From Rummeliibacillus suwonensis (GTDB lineage: Bacteria > Bacillota > Bacilli > Bacillales_A > Planococcaceae), in the NCBI RefSeq assembly GCF_007896435.1, contig NZ_VCBL01000001.1, forward strand, positions 2,727,078 through 2,791,077: a stretch of DNA of 64,000 nucleotides, read 5' to 3'. Position 1 is the stretch's first letter. Each line of letters starts with the position of its first letter. Made by a program: the position numbers and the translations under genes. The notes under the pieces were generated by a model. The model was not told where the DNA came from. It was given only the letters and a program-made list of their open reading frames with translations, and made no database searches. This document shows positions 1 through 8,899 of the stretch, piece by piece.

Positions 1-12
1 ATCTCTATACCT

Positions 13-40
13 TGTTACACAACTGTAATATAACTGTAAA
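13..40 (+). promoter_or_regulatory. Triple WalR (YycF) binding hexamers
   Basis: Three hexamers TGTTAC (13-18), TGTAAT (24-29) and TGTAAA (35-40) are separated by exactly 5 bp each. They match the known WalR consensus TGTWAH-N5-TGTWAH, with one extra unit. A possible promoter follows (TTGTCT at 51-56, TATAAA at 72-77), so the box lies just upstream of -35, an activating position. The downstream gene is a cell-wall hydrolase, the typical WalRK target. Confidence 0.8.
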
Positions 41-156
41 TGAAATTGCGTTGTCTTTCTCCAATATTTTTTATAAAGTTATATCTGTGATTATTAAAAA
101 TTATAGACAATTGTTTTATATACATAAACATTGTTGAAATCAGTTGGAGGAATTTG

Positions 157-897
157 ATGAATAAGAGAGCAGTATTTACAGCGATCGCTTCAGGCGCATT
201 AGCATTAACAATCAGCTTTGGTCATGTTAACGCAGCAGAAAACAACCAATCAACATCTACTACAGCGAAAACTACTAATGTAATCCAAAAAGTTTCAAAC
301 CCTAAAGTAACAAAAATTAGCGGAAAATATCATGTTACAGCTAGTTCATTGACATTACGTGCAGATGCTACTACAAGTTCAAAGGCTCTAGCATACATCA
401 AGAAGAACACAACTGTAAAAGCAAGCTACAAGACAGTTGCTAAAGGCAAAACTTGGTTTAAAGTAACTGTTAAAGGTAAAAAAGGCTGGATGTCAGCTGC
501 CTATCTAAAAAAGGGCTCTGGTGTTAAAAAAGCATCAGCAGAAGCTGGACTAAGCAATATCGTAAGTACTGGTAAGAAATATCTTGGCGTTCCTTATGTT
601 TATGGTGGCACTACTCCTTCAGGTTTTGATTGCAGTGGTTTTACTCGTTATGTTTATGCTAAAAACGGCATTTCTTTACCACGCACGAGTCGCGCACAAC
701 GAGCTGCTGTAAAATATACAAATAATCCTCAACCAGGTGATTTAGTATTCTTCAATGTTGGTGGCGGTGCTATTACGCACGTTGCTATTTATGCTGGTAA
801 AGGTATGTTAGTACATGCTGCTGGTAGTCATGTCCAATACCAAACAATGAGCACTTACTGGAAATACTACGTACACAGCTATGGTACAGTTCGTTAA
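157..897 (+). CDS. Secreted SH3b-NlpC/P60 cell-wall endopeptidase
   Basis: Exported peptidoglycan hydrolase, probably a D,L-endopeptidase acting on stem peptides in cell-wall turnover. Residues 1-26 form a signal peptide ending VNA. Residues about 55-125 are an SH3b domain (LRADATTSS, GWMSAAYLKKG). Residues 130-246 are an NlpC/P60 domain with catalytic Cys159 (FDCSGF), His208 (THVAIY) and His220. I chose the ATG at 157 because TTGGAGG at 144-150 lies 6 bases upstream; the TTG at 154 would leave only 3. Three WalR hexamers precede the gene and a hairpin terminator follows, so it is monocistronic. The family is clear; the exact bond cut is inferred. Confidence 0.93.
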   Translation: MNKRAVFTAIASGALALTISFGHVNAAENNQSTSTTAKTTNVIQKVSNPKVTKISGKYHVTASSLTLRADATTSSKALAYIKKNTTVKASYKTVAKGKTWFKVTVKGKKGWMSAAYLKKGSGVKKASAEAGLSNIVSTGKKYLGVPYVYGGTTPSGFDCSGFTRYVYAKNGISLPRTSRAQRAAVKYTNNPQPGDLVFFNVGGGAITHVAIYAGKGMLVHAAGSHVQYQTMSTYWKYYVHSYGTVR

Positions 898-938
898 TCA
901 AATTATTTAAATTCCAACTATTCAACAACATCCAACGG

Positions 939-991
939 AATCCCTACATAAAGGACTTTTCAAATAAAGTTTTTTATGTAGGGATTTTTTC
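939..991 (+). terminator. Rho-independent terminator of the NlpC/P60 gene
   Basis: AATCCCTACATAAA at 939-952 pairs with TTTATGTAGGGATT at 973-986, followed by a T run. Confidence 0.85.
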
Positions 992-1303
992 TATAAAAAA
1001 CTTTTTCAATCATAAGTTTAGGAACTAAACCCATGACGGTTTATTTTATAACAGGCATGGTCGGTAAGGGAAAAAAATCCAAATAACTATTAGCGTAATA
1101 TCAAAATCCTATATTTTCACTCCATTATAAACTCTCTCGCTGTGGTTATGTTGGATGATCGGCTCCTCAAAATACATATGCTTTTCCTTCGTTCGATGTT
1201 TGTTTATTCAGGACAGGTCAAATTTAAGTCAGTGTGGGATGCCTATCAACGTCCCTCAAAGTTCTTCTAAAGTTTGAATCCAATACCTTAAAAATAATTA
1301 TAA
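992..1303. other. Intergenic stretch with decayed family-B repeat
   Basis: No gene seen. Bases about 1135-1250 resemble the core of the family-B repeat (CTCCTCAAAATACATATGC, then CCTTCGTTCGATG), but both termini are lost. Confidence 0.45.
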
Positions 1304-1350
1304 AAGGCACAGAATGCTGTTCAATATCAGCATTCTATGCCTTATTTTTT
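1304..1350. terminator. Hairpin terminator, possibly bidirectional
   Basis: AAGGCACAGAATGCTG (1304-1319) pairs with CAGCATTCTATGCCTT (1328-1343), with T-rich flanks on both sides. It would end the minus-strand protease gene, whose stop is at 1409. Confidence 0.75.
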
Positions 1351-1408
1351 CACTGATGAAGTTGAAGCTAAAACTTTAAATAAGCTTCTTTTCTATTAAT
1401 CAGAATCA

Positions 1409-2947
1409 TTACTTGTTGACTGGTATATTTTTTAAATCATTGGTACTGTTTTGATTTGAATTCTTCGTATCCTTAGTTTTATCAACACTTTGCTTATTTA
1501 AAGTTGCATCGTTATCATCTGTTGTAGTATTTTTATTTCCACTTGAATCAGTAGGGGTATTATTAGATTCAGTGACCCCATCTTCAGTGTTTGTTTGTTG
1601 GCCATCATCTGACGAACTTGTAATGTTGATATTCGTAAATTGATAATCACCATAATCATCAATCACGATCGTATAGACAATTGTTTCATGCAGCTTATGC
1701 TCTTGTTTTGTCGCTTTATCTGTATAGACAAATGTTGAATTGACTTCTGCCGTTGCATATTCATCATAGATATTCATTTTGTTAATCGTATGTTGCAAAG
1801 ACTTATATTTCTTCTCTTTTGTTGAATAACTTTCAACCATTTTTTTCGCTGTATTAATGGCATTGCTTCCCGGCATTATATATGTCTCGTAATAATTTTG
1901 TGCTTTGTTTTTGATGGCATATGGGAACAATTCATAATATCCATCAATATAATCCTTTATTAAAGCTTTTCCTAAATAAGCCTCGTCTTTATGATTATCT
2001 TGAAAATCTTGTTCATCCTCAAGATCAATTTTAACATCTTTGCTAGACCAATTTGTGATTAGAGACATAACTTTGCCAATAGGAATAGCATAACCGATTT
2101 CGGGTTGATCTGTTAAGATGATCGAGTTGATCCCAATAACATTCCCAGTTTGTGCATTTATCAGAGGACCGCCACTAGAACCTGCGTGTAATCGAGCTGT
2201 CATTTCATATAGTCCGCTATACGTATATTCATCTGTAAATTCTGCCCCTATGCTTGTGATTTTACCTTCTGTTGAGGTGCCACCTTTATTGTTTGGGCTA
2301 CCAATCGCAATAACTGGTGTATTTATTTTGGCAGGCGCTGTATCCAAGACAAGTGGATCTTTTCCTACTAGTTCTGGCACTCTAATTAATGCCACATCTG
2401 TTTTATTGGAAATACCGATTACCTGTCCTTGAAACTCTTGACCGTGTTCATTTGTGACAAACACATAAGAAGCATCTTTTGCAACGTGTGCATTTGTAAT
2501 GATATCCCCTTTTTTATCAAACAAAAATCCTGAACCTTGTTGTAAATCTGTAATAACCGTATATACTTGCGTTTTAGCATTTGCAATAATAGCAGATGTG
2601 TCATTTTTAGGCATAATCACATCGGTAGAATCTTTTGTCGTTGTATCCCCATCATTAGATGGTATATCTTTTGTTACAGTTCCTTCTGCACGATTATCAG
2701 AATCAGCGTCACTATTCTGTTGATCAGAATCCTTTTTTTTAGTTGGATCTTCTTTCGTTGTTTTATGGACATTTTGAACTTTAATATGATCATTATCATT
2801 TGCTGCTTTATCATTTTTCGCCACGAGCATGTATGCACCCGTAATAACTGCAATTAACAAAACAATAGAAACAGCTATTCTTTTGATGGATGCTTTTTTT
2901 GGTTGATATCGTCGATTATTCGTCACGTCACATCCACTTCCATTCAT
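1409..2947 (-). CDS. Membrane-anchored HtrA-like serine protease with TcaA-like C-terminal domain
   Basis: Trypsin-fold S1C protease tethered to the outer face of the membrane. Residues 22-43 form one transmembrane helix. Residues 45-115 are an Asp/Lys/Thr-rich linker. The protease domain at about 120-305 shows His154 (TNAHVAK), Asp184 (KTDVALIRV) and Ser258 (GSSGGPL). No PDZ domain follows. Instead residues about 325-445 look like the NTF2-like domain found at the end of TcaA proteins, and the tail is Asn/Thr/Asp-rich low complexity. The ATG at 2947 has no clear SD. A GTG at 2926 behind AAGTGGATG is a plausible alternative start. Function in envelope quality control is inferred. Confidence 0.85.
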   Translation of the reverse strand: MNGSGCDVTNNRRYQPKKASIKRIAVSIVLLIAVITGAYMLVAKNDKAANDNDHIKVQNVHKTTKEDPTKKKDSDQQNSDADSDNRAEGTVTKDIPSNDGDTTTKDSTDVIMPKNDTSAIIANAKTQVYTVITDLQQGSGFLFDKKGDIITNAHVAKDASYVFVTNEHGQEFQGQVIGISNKTDVALIRVPELVGKDPLVLDTAPAKINTPVIAIGSPNNKGGTSTEGKITSIGAEFTDEYTYSGLYEMTARLHAGSSGGPLINAQTGNVIGINSIILTDQPEIGYAIPIGKVMSLITNWSSKDVKIDLEDEQDFQDNHKDEAYLGKALIKDYIDGYYELFPYAIKNKAQNYYETYIMPGSNAINTAKKMVESYSTKEKKYKSLQHTINKMNIYDEYATAEVNSTFVYTDKATKQEHKLHETIVYTIVIDDYGDYQFTNINITSSSDDGQQTNTEDGVTESNNTPTDSSGNKNTTTDDNDATLNKQSVDKTKDTKNSNQNSTNDLKNIPVNK

Positions 2948-3139
2948 TAAAAATTTTTATACTATATAGACGGATGAAGCATACTCAAAGTTTCAAAAAG
3001 TATTAGAAAATCATTCGCTAAATCCGTTTTCACAACGTTTATCATAGCACATATTTATTAGAATAGAATGAGAAATTATAAATTTTATTTAGAAAAATGT
3101 TCCTTTTGTGAAAAATTCTATTTCATGATGATAATAAGA

Positions 3140-3325
3140 AAATTATTGATTGGAGCGAGGTCTTACTTGAGTCTTTGAAAATACATGTGCATTTCCTTCA
3201 GTGTTGCTTATTCAATGCGCCGATTCAAACCCCTGTGGGAAAAAGCGAGCAAGTCATGGCGTAAATCAGCAAATACCTAATATCTTTATGGATGGAATGT
3301 GATAATCAACACTTCTGACATTTCT
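3140..3325 (-). repeat. Degenerate family-B intergenic repeat
   Basis: The right end ATAATCAACACTTCTG and internal blocks (CCTGTGGGAAAAAGCGAGCAAG, split and mutated) match family B, but the rest has decayed. No gene lies in 2948-3457 apart from this. Confidence 0.5.
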
Positions 3326-3457
3326 TATCAATCTATCACATGATTCCTTCATTTCATATTTTCCCCATAGAATTACCATACTGCTTCATTTGAAGAAATC
3401 ATTTTGTAGTATATAATAGGAAGAAATATAAATTTACATATGTGGAAAGGTTCGATT

Positions 3458-4201
3458 ATGAAAAAGATTGATATATTAGGAATTCCAGTAGTTGATACAA
3501 CCAAAAATGAATTTGTAGATCTCATTGAAGATGAGATACAAAACTCTGAGAAACCCATTTGTATTGTGACTGCCAATCCTGAAATTATTATGTTAGCAAA
3601 GGAAGATAAAAGATACGAAGAATATCTATTAAATTCTAATTATGTCGTGGCAGATGGTATAGGTATCGTTATCGGTTCAAAGATTCTTGGAACCCCTTTA
3701 AAAGAGCGTATTCCTGGATATGAATTAGTGCATGACTTTTTAAGAACCGCCAAGAATAAGCAAAACCGCTTCTTTTTTTATGGAGGTAAACCAGGCATCG
3801 CCAAACAAGCTGCTGAAAAAGCAAAAGCATTGTATCCGCATATAGATATCGTTGGCGTGGCGGATGGCTATGGCGGCAATGGGAATGGAGATGAAGTCGC
3901 CAAACAAGCTGCTGCATTGAATCCTGATTTTATCTTTGTAGCACTTGGAGCTCCTAAACAAGAAGAATGGATTGCAGAACACCGCTGTCAGTTTTCAAAT
4001 GCAGTCATGATGGGAGTGGGAGGAAGCTTTGATGTGCTCTCAGGCAATGTCAATCGTGCACCAGATATCTTCATTAGACTAAACCTTGAATGGTTCCATC
4101 GTTTAATCACTCAACCAACAAGATTTAAGCGGATGTTGAAAATACCTCAATTTTTAATAAATGTCATGAAATCAAAGAAAGCTAGCCAGCCATTACACTG
4201 A
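3458..4201 (+). CDS. tagA: WecG/TagA/CpsF family glycosyltransferase
   Basis: Membrane-associated GT26 glycosyltransferase. In wall teichoic acid synthesis TagA adds ManNAc to GlcNAc-PP-undecaprenol; relatives act in other surface glycans. Family motifs are visible: TANPEIIMLA near residue 40, VADGIGIV near 65, and FVALGAPKQEEWI near 165. The length of 247 residues is normal. The start at 3458 is set by GGAAAGG at 3444-3450, 7 bases upstream; the ATG at 3440 has no SD. It stands alone, with no other tag genes in the window. The two TPR-hydrolases downstream could be functionally linked, but only proximity suggests this. Confidence 0.88.
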   Translation: MKKIDILGIPVVDTTKNEFVDLIEDEIQNSEKPICIVTANPEIIMLAKEDKRYEEYLLNSNYVVADGIGIVIGSKILGTPLKERIPGYELVHDFLRTAKNKQNRFFFYGGKPGIAKQAAEKAKALYPHIDIVGVADGYGGNGNGDEVAKQAAALNPDFIFVALGAPKQEEWIAEHRCQFSNAVMMGVGGSFDVLSGNVNRAPDIFIRLNLEWFHRLITQPTRFKRMLKIPQFLINVMKSKKASQPLH

Positions 4202-4213
4202 GCTGGCTTTTTC
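4184..4213 (+). terminator. Terminator overlapping the tagA stop codon
   Basis: AGCCAGC (4184-4190) pairs with GCTGGCT (4202-4208), followed by TTTTT. The last codons of tagA form the left arm. Confidence 0.8.
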
Positions 4214-4593
4214 CTTATGAATGTTTCTTTTTTAAAAACCTCCGCGAATATGATTGATACATATCCGATCGACTATCGGTTGTTGTTCGGAATAAACTTC
4301 CAACAATATTACAATTATATTTCTAGTTCTATTATTTATGTCAATATGATTGCTATCTCTTAACATTATATTAAATCCTGTCTTTTTGAGATTGAATATC
4401 ATTTTTCTATGTTTAAATAAATATAGTAAATACTTTAACTATTTAAACAACGTAGGCTTTTAATGCTATTGGTATTTTTATAATCTTACTAAATCTGCAA
4501 AAAACAGACTTATCTCTTCTTTTGCGGAAAATATCCATCTATAGAAATATCAATATTATTAAACTAAGCCTCAAATTAAAGGAGCTTTTTTAA
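4214..4593. other. AT-rich intergenic region, no gene seen
   Basis: 380 bp of AT-rich sequence that must hold the promoter of the following TPR-hydrolase gene. I cannot place a convincing -35/-10 pair. An SD (AAAGGAGC) lies at 4578-4585. Confidence 0.5.
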
Positions 4594-6255
4594 TTGAACA
4601 AATTGTCGAATGCAGAAGATTTAGCGAAACAACTTGCAGATCGAATGGTACAACAGCAACAGAAAAAACCCAGCGCAAAAAGCTATCTCGAACTCTCTTA
4701 TCTTTTTGAACAATCCGACAAACTAAATAAAGCAAAATATATTTTGCAAGAAGGCGTCAGTCTATATCCAACTAATATGGCATTACATCACACGCTTTGG
4801 TCTTTATATACAAAGCAAAATGAGCGGAAAGAAAAGTTCAAACATTTTCCTAGAATATTAAAGAATTCCTTTCGAAGAAGACCACTTAAATTTTATGAAC
4901 ATCTACAAAATGTATTACAACAAAATCACTTATTTGAACAATCTCTTTCCATCACTAAGCTACAGTTACAAGAGCAGCCACGGCATATTGGCTTATTGCG
5001 CGTAGCTATTCAAAAGTCATTAGCCCTTCGTCATTTTGAAGAAGCTTTGGCTTATAGTGAAACACTAAAATCACAATTGACCAATATACGTTATCTTGCA
5101 AAGCTTAATATGAGAATCGGGATGATTTATATGCTTATGGGGTATTTTGAAAAAGCTGAGGAACAATTTACCTATTGTAGAGAGGCATATAAAGAGCTTT
5201 TACCGAAAATTTATAAAGATGGGTATGAAAAATTAGTCATATTCAATAATGGCGAAAGTTCCATTGAATACTACAAATATATTTATCCCACGAAACGCGT
5301 CGTTGCAACATTTGATTCAATTGATAAAACAGATAAAGCAAAACCATTTGCTTATAAGGCTCTGAAAAAGAAATCTGTCGACTTAATTTCTCTCAGACGT
5401 AGAACCGTAACCAATTATCATCAAGATATTTCGCGTGAAGAATATTATCATACTATTGAAAAGCTTATTCCCTTTTATGAAAAGAGATTTGCGTATGGAA
5501 CAAGCCTAGGTGGATATTGTGCTTTGTATTTCGGTTCAACCATTCCAGAATGCAAAATTTTATCCTGCGCACCTAGAAATTCAGCCCATCCTAATTATGG
5601 CACAAGAGCAAGAGTTCAATCTGTATTTACACATTCACTTTCTCATCCCGTTAATACAGAAATTCAGCCAATCATATGCTATGATCCGAAACAAAGGGTT
5701 GACCATCATTATATAACAGCAGAAATCCAACATTCCTATCCAAATGCTATTTTTAAGCATTTCTATTATGCTGGGCATCGTGTCCCGTTCTATTTACAAC
5801 AAGCTGGCATTTTAAAAGATATCGTTTCTCGCTTTTTGGAAGAACAACCCATTCCTGACTACGATCGAAAATTACACAGTAAGTCCGCAGAATACCATCG
5901 TGTTTTAGCCATGGAATGTAAACGCCACCAAAAATTACACTGGGCACTTGATTTAGCGGAAAAATCCGTAGAGCTCACACCAACATATGATCGTTCTTTA
6001 GCTCTTCGAATTGAGATTTTACTTTGTTTACAACGATATGATGAATGTATTGTTTATGCAAACGAAGCGATACAAATCCATCCAACACTAGCAAGATTTT
6101 ATATATTATTAGCCGATACCTATATTGCAAAGGGCAATTTAGACAAGGCAAAAGATATACTGGAATCTGCAGGTAAATCTATTAACTCCCAAAAGATTAC
6201 CCATAAACTTACCACTTTAAAAAAGCAAATGGAATTGCCAACAACTACTGAATAA
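4594..6255 (+). CDS. TPR-alpha/beta hydrolase-TPR protein, copy 1
   Basis: Cytoplasmic protein of 553 residues without signal peptide or membrane segment. The N-terminal ~210 residues carry TPR-like helical repeats (GYFEKAEEQF). The middle, about 210-420, is an alpha/beta-hydrolase fold with nucleophile elbow GTSLGGY (Ser304) and a late His in YYAGHRVP. The C-terminal ~120 residues are TPRs again (RYDECIVYANEAIQIHP). The start is TTG at 4594 behind AAAGGAGC. It is a close paralogue of the next gene. The central domain resembles Asp2-type hydrolases, which O-acetylate glycans on exported proteins, so a surface-glycan acyltransferase or esterase role is possible but inferred. Confidence 0.8.
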   Translation: MNKLSNAEDLAKQLADRMVQQQQKKPSAKSYLELSYLFEQSDKLNKAKYILQEGVSLYPTNMALHHTLWSLYTKQNERKEKFKHFPRILKNSFRRRPLKFYEHLQNVLQQNHLFEQSLSITKLQLQEQPRHIGLLRVAIQKSLALRHFEEALAYSETLKSQLTNIRYLAKLNMRIGMIYMLMGYFEKAEEQFTYCREAYKELLPKIYKDGYEKLVIFNNGESSIEYYKYIYPTKRVVATFDSIDKTDKAKPFAYKALKKKSVDLISLRRRTVTNYHQDISREEYYHTIEKLIPFYEKRFAYGTSLGGYCALYFGSTIPECKILSCAPRNSAHPNYGTRARVQSVFTHSLSHPVNTEIQPIICYDPKQRVDHHYITAEIQHSYPNAIFKHFYYAGHRVPFYLQQAGILKDIVSRFLEEQPIPDYDRKLHSKSAEYHRVLAMECKRHQKLHWALDLAEKSVELTPTYDRSLALRIEILLCLQRYDECIVYANEAIQIHPTLARFYILLADTYIAKGNLDKAKDILESAGKSINSQKITHKLTTLKKQMELPTTTE

Positions 6256-6457
6256 AGTCCATCAGTCGGGGGTTTCTTCATCCACTATTGAAATAGAGGA
6301 ACTCAGGGTGTTGCCACTTCCTGTGGCAACACCTGAGTGACCAACATCTTGTTGGCCCGAACCAATCGAACTTTTACAGGCAGTTGATCCTCGCTTATCT
6401 TTCTTGTTTCTCTCTAAACCTTGAGGGGGATCTTACTACCCGTTAGCGTGGGATAAA
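6252..6457 (+). repeat. Family-A repeat, copy A1 (long form)
   Basis: Begins at the stop codon of the TPR-hydrolase gene (AATAAAGTCCATCAG) and ends GTGGGATAAA. It contains the long-form insert (GTGTTGCCAC, CACCTGAGTGACCAACATC) and the right hairpin around GGCAGTTGATC. It may act as the gene's transcription end. Confidence 0.85.
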
Positions 6458-6721
6458 GTGAAAGGTTGCTTATCCGGCTGGGTGTTCATATTAATTAAGT
6501 ACTTATGGGTAGCCTTTTATTAGAATTTCGAGGCAGGGTTCTTAATACCTATTAAATATATCCAAAGACTTATTTTTCAAAAATGTTACAAGTATGTATT
6601 TCCACTCTTTTTTGTGACAAAAATATAACTAACCATTTAATATCCGATTAATTTTTATATTTATCACCATTATATTCTAAATTTTATGGTTAAATATTAT
6701 TGTAAAGAAGTTTTTTAACAC

Positions 6722-6834
6722 ATATGTTGATTATCCAATTTAATCTATTGAATCAGATTTCACCAATTAGAAGTAAGATTATTGTCTTATTATCAGTTCA
6801 TCATTATCCTATTTTTTCCTGATCAACACATCTG
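6722..6834 (+). repeat. Short family-B element with divergent core
   Basis: The left end ATGTTGATTATCCAATTTAATC and right end GATCAACACATCTG match family-B termini, but the 70-bp interior is unrelated to the usual GC-rich core. Confidence 0.65.
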
Positions 6835-6880
6835 TTTTTTAACTTACTGAATTCAAAGTATACTAAAGGAGATATTCATC

Positions 6881-8521
6881 TTGAAAAAGCTGTCGCATAC
6901 AAAAGATTTGGCGGAGCAACTTGCAAACCAAGTAGTACAACAAAAAGAAAATATTCCTAATAAAGAAAGCTATCTTCTATTAGCAAAATATTATGAGGAA
7001 GCAGAAGAGACAACAAATGCAATGGTTATTTTGCAAGAAGCTCTACAAGAATATCCAATGAGTATGACATTACATCATGTTTTATGGACATTTTATGCAA
7101 AACACCATATTCAAAATGGAAGGTCAAGACATATACCAAGGACCATCAAAAAACTTTTTGATAAAAAACCTAACCAATTTTTTGAGTTACTCCAAAGGGT
7201 ATTTCTCAAAAATGATCAATATGAAGTTTCCTTAGCTCTATTAAAAATAGAATTGCAAACAAAGCCGCATGAGATTGATTTGCTCTATAAAATTATTCAA
7301 CAATCATTGAAATTCTGTCACTTTGAAGAGACAATTCCTTATTTTGAAACGCTCAAAAAATTAGAAAAAGATGACAAGAACCTTGTCAAACTTCATATGA
7401 AATTAGGCATGGTTCATATGGTTGCAGGTCATTTCGAAGAAGCAGAAAAACAATTCTTATATTGCAGAGAAAAATATGCGGATCTTCTTCCTGAAATTTA
7501 TAAAGAAAACTATGAAAAATTAGTGATTTTCAACAATGGCGAAAGTTCCATCGAATTTTATAAATCTATTTATCCAACAAAAAAATTCGTTGCGACCTTT
7601 GATGCCATCGATAAAACAGAAACCGGCAAACCTTTTGCTTATAAACTATTGAAAAAACAAGATGTAGACTTAATTTCTCTTAGACGTAGGACCTTAAATA
7701 ATTACCATCAAGATATTACAAGAGAAGACTACTATCAAGCTATTGAAAAATTAGTTCCTTATTATGACAAAAGATTTGCATATGGAACCAGTCTAGGTGG
7801 CTATAACGCTTTATTCCTTGGCTCTACGATTCCAGATTGTAAAATATTATCAATGGCGCCTAGAAATCCTGCTCATCCTATATATGGAACTAAGGAAAGA
7901 AAATATAATAAGTTTTTACATCCATTGTCTCATCCAGTAAATACAGAAATACAACCGATTATTTGTTATGATCCAAAAGAGAGAATTGATCAACCCTATA
8001 TTTCGAAAGAGATTAAACGTTCTTATCCGAATGGAATATACAAAGAATTCGATTATGCTGGTCATCGTGTCCCTACTTATTTGAGAGAGATTGGGGCTTT
8101 AAAAGAGATTGTTACACTATTTTTAAATGGCAAACCTATACCAGATTACGATCGAAGACTGCATAGAAAATCTGCGGAATATCATCGTGTCTTAGGATTA
8201 CATTGTCGAAGACATAACAAACTGCGCTGGGCACTTGATTTAGCTAACAGATCAATAGAATTAGCGCCTAAATATGATCGCTCATTAGCTCTTCGTATTG
8301 AAGTTTTGCAAAAATTAGGACGATATGATGAAGCCATTCATTACACAGATGAAGCGATAGAAATTCATCCTGATTTAGCAAGATTTTATCTATTACTAGC
8401 GGATTCATATGTTGGTAAAGGAGATCCAACAAAAGCTAAAAAAGTTTTAGAGTCTGCAAACAAAAAGCTGAAATCGAAAAAAATAAGAGAAAAAATCGCA
8501 CAATTAAAAGTACAAGATTAA
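6881..8521 (+). CDS. TPR-alpha/beta hydrolase-TPR protein, copy 2
   Basis: 546-residue paralogue of the preceding gene with the same order: N-terminal TPRs, alpha/beta hydrolase with GTSLGGY near residue 304 and the late His in DYAGHRVP, then C-terminal TPRs (GRYDEAIHYTDEAIEIHP). Long blocks are conserved between copies (VIFNNGESSIE, RKLH/RRLH-KSAEYHRVL). TTG start at 6881 behind AAAGGAGAT. The copies are separated by two repeat elements, so they are probably transcribed apart. The N-terminal TPR part has diverged most, suggesting different partners. Enzyme activity is inferred from the Ser/His pattern only. Confidence 0.8.
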   Translation: MKKLSHTKDLAEQLANQVVQQKENIPNKESYLLLAKYYEEAEETTNAMVILQEALQEYPMSMTLHHVLWTFYAKHHIQNGRSRHIPRTIKKLFDKKPNQFFELLQRVFLKNDQYEVSLALLKIELQTKPHEIDLLYKIIQQSLKFCHFEETIPYFETLKKLEKDDKNLVKLHMKLGMVHMVAGHFEEAEKQFLYCREKYADLLPEIYKENYEKLVIFNNGESSIEFYKSIYPTKKFVATFDAIDKTETGKPFAYKLLKKQDVDLISLRRRTLNNYHQDITREDYYQAIEKLVPYYDKRFAYGTSLGGYNALFLGSTIPDCKILSMAPRNPAHPIYGTKERKYNKFLHPLSHPVNTEIQPIICYDPKERIDQPYISKEIKRSYPNGIYKEFDYAGHRVPTYLREIGALKEIVTLFLNGKPIPDYDRRLHRKSAEYHRVLGLHCRRHNKLRWALDLANRSIELAPKYDRSLALRIEVLQKLGRYDEAIHYTDEAIEIHPDLARFYLLLADSYVGKGDPTKAKKVLESANKKLKSKKIREKIAQLKVQD

Positions 8522-8792
8522 GTTTTATCTCATATGGACAAGAATAGTGTACGTTTCATGTTACAGGCAGTTGGGTTCCACCTATTGCTCTCGTCTTAAA
8601 GCTGTGTGTTACTATCCCATTAGTGTACAGGATAAACTCATGTATGTTTTGTATTTGAAAATCCAGTGAAACTTGTGTAAACACACAATGGAAGTGTCCA
8701 GAAAGCCTTTAAATGAAAAAGAAATAGCTGCCCACCTATTATTTAGTGGTCGCTACACGAAATTTACCAATAGTTCATGAATAGAATTCATA
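8522..8792. other. Intergenic region with decayed family-A similarity
   Basis: No gene seen. Bases about 8560-8640 (ACAGGCAGTTG ... CTCTCGTCTT ... ACAGGATAAA) resemble the right half of family A. Confidence 0.35.
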
Positions 8793-8843
8793 GAAAATGG
8801 TTCCAATCATTCAAAATCAATGATTGGAACCATTTTCAATTTT
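8793..8843. terminator. Strong hairpin terminator
   Basis: GAAAATGGTTCCAATCAT (8793-8810) pairs perfectly with its complement at 8820-8837, then a T run. It lies between convergent genes and may serve both. Confidence 0.85.
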
Positions 8844-8899
8844 TTGGGGCCAGTTTTATCCCAGCCTTTTCTCTTTTTACATTTTAAACAGTATCTTAC

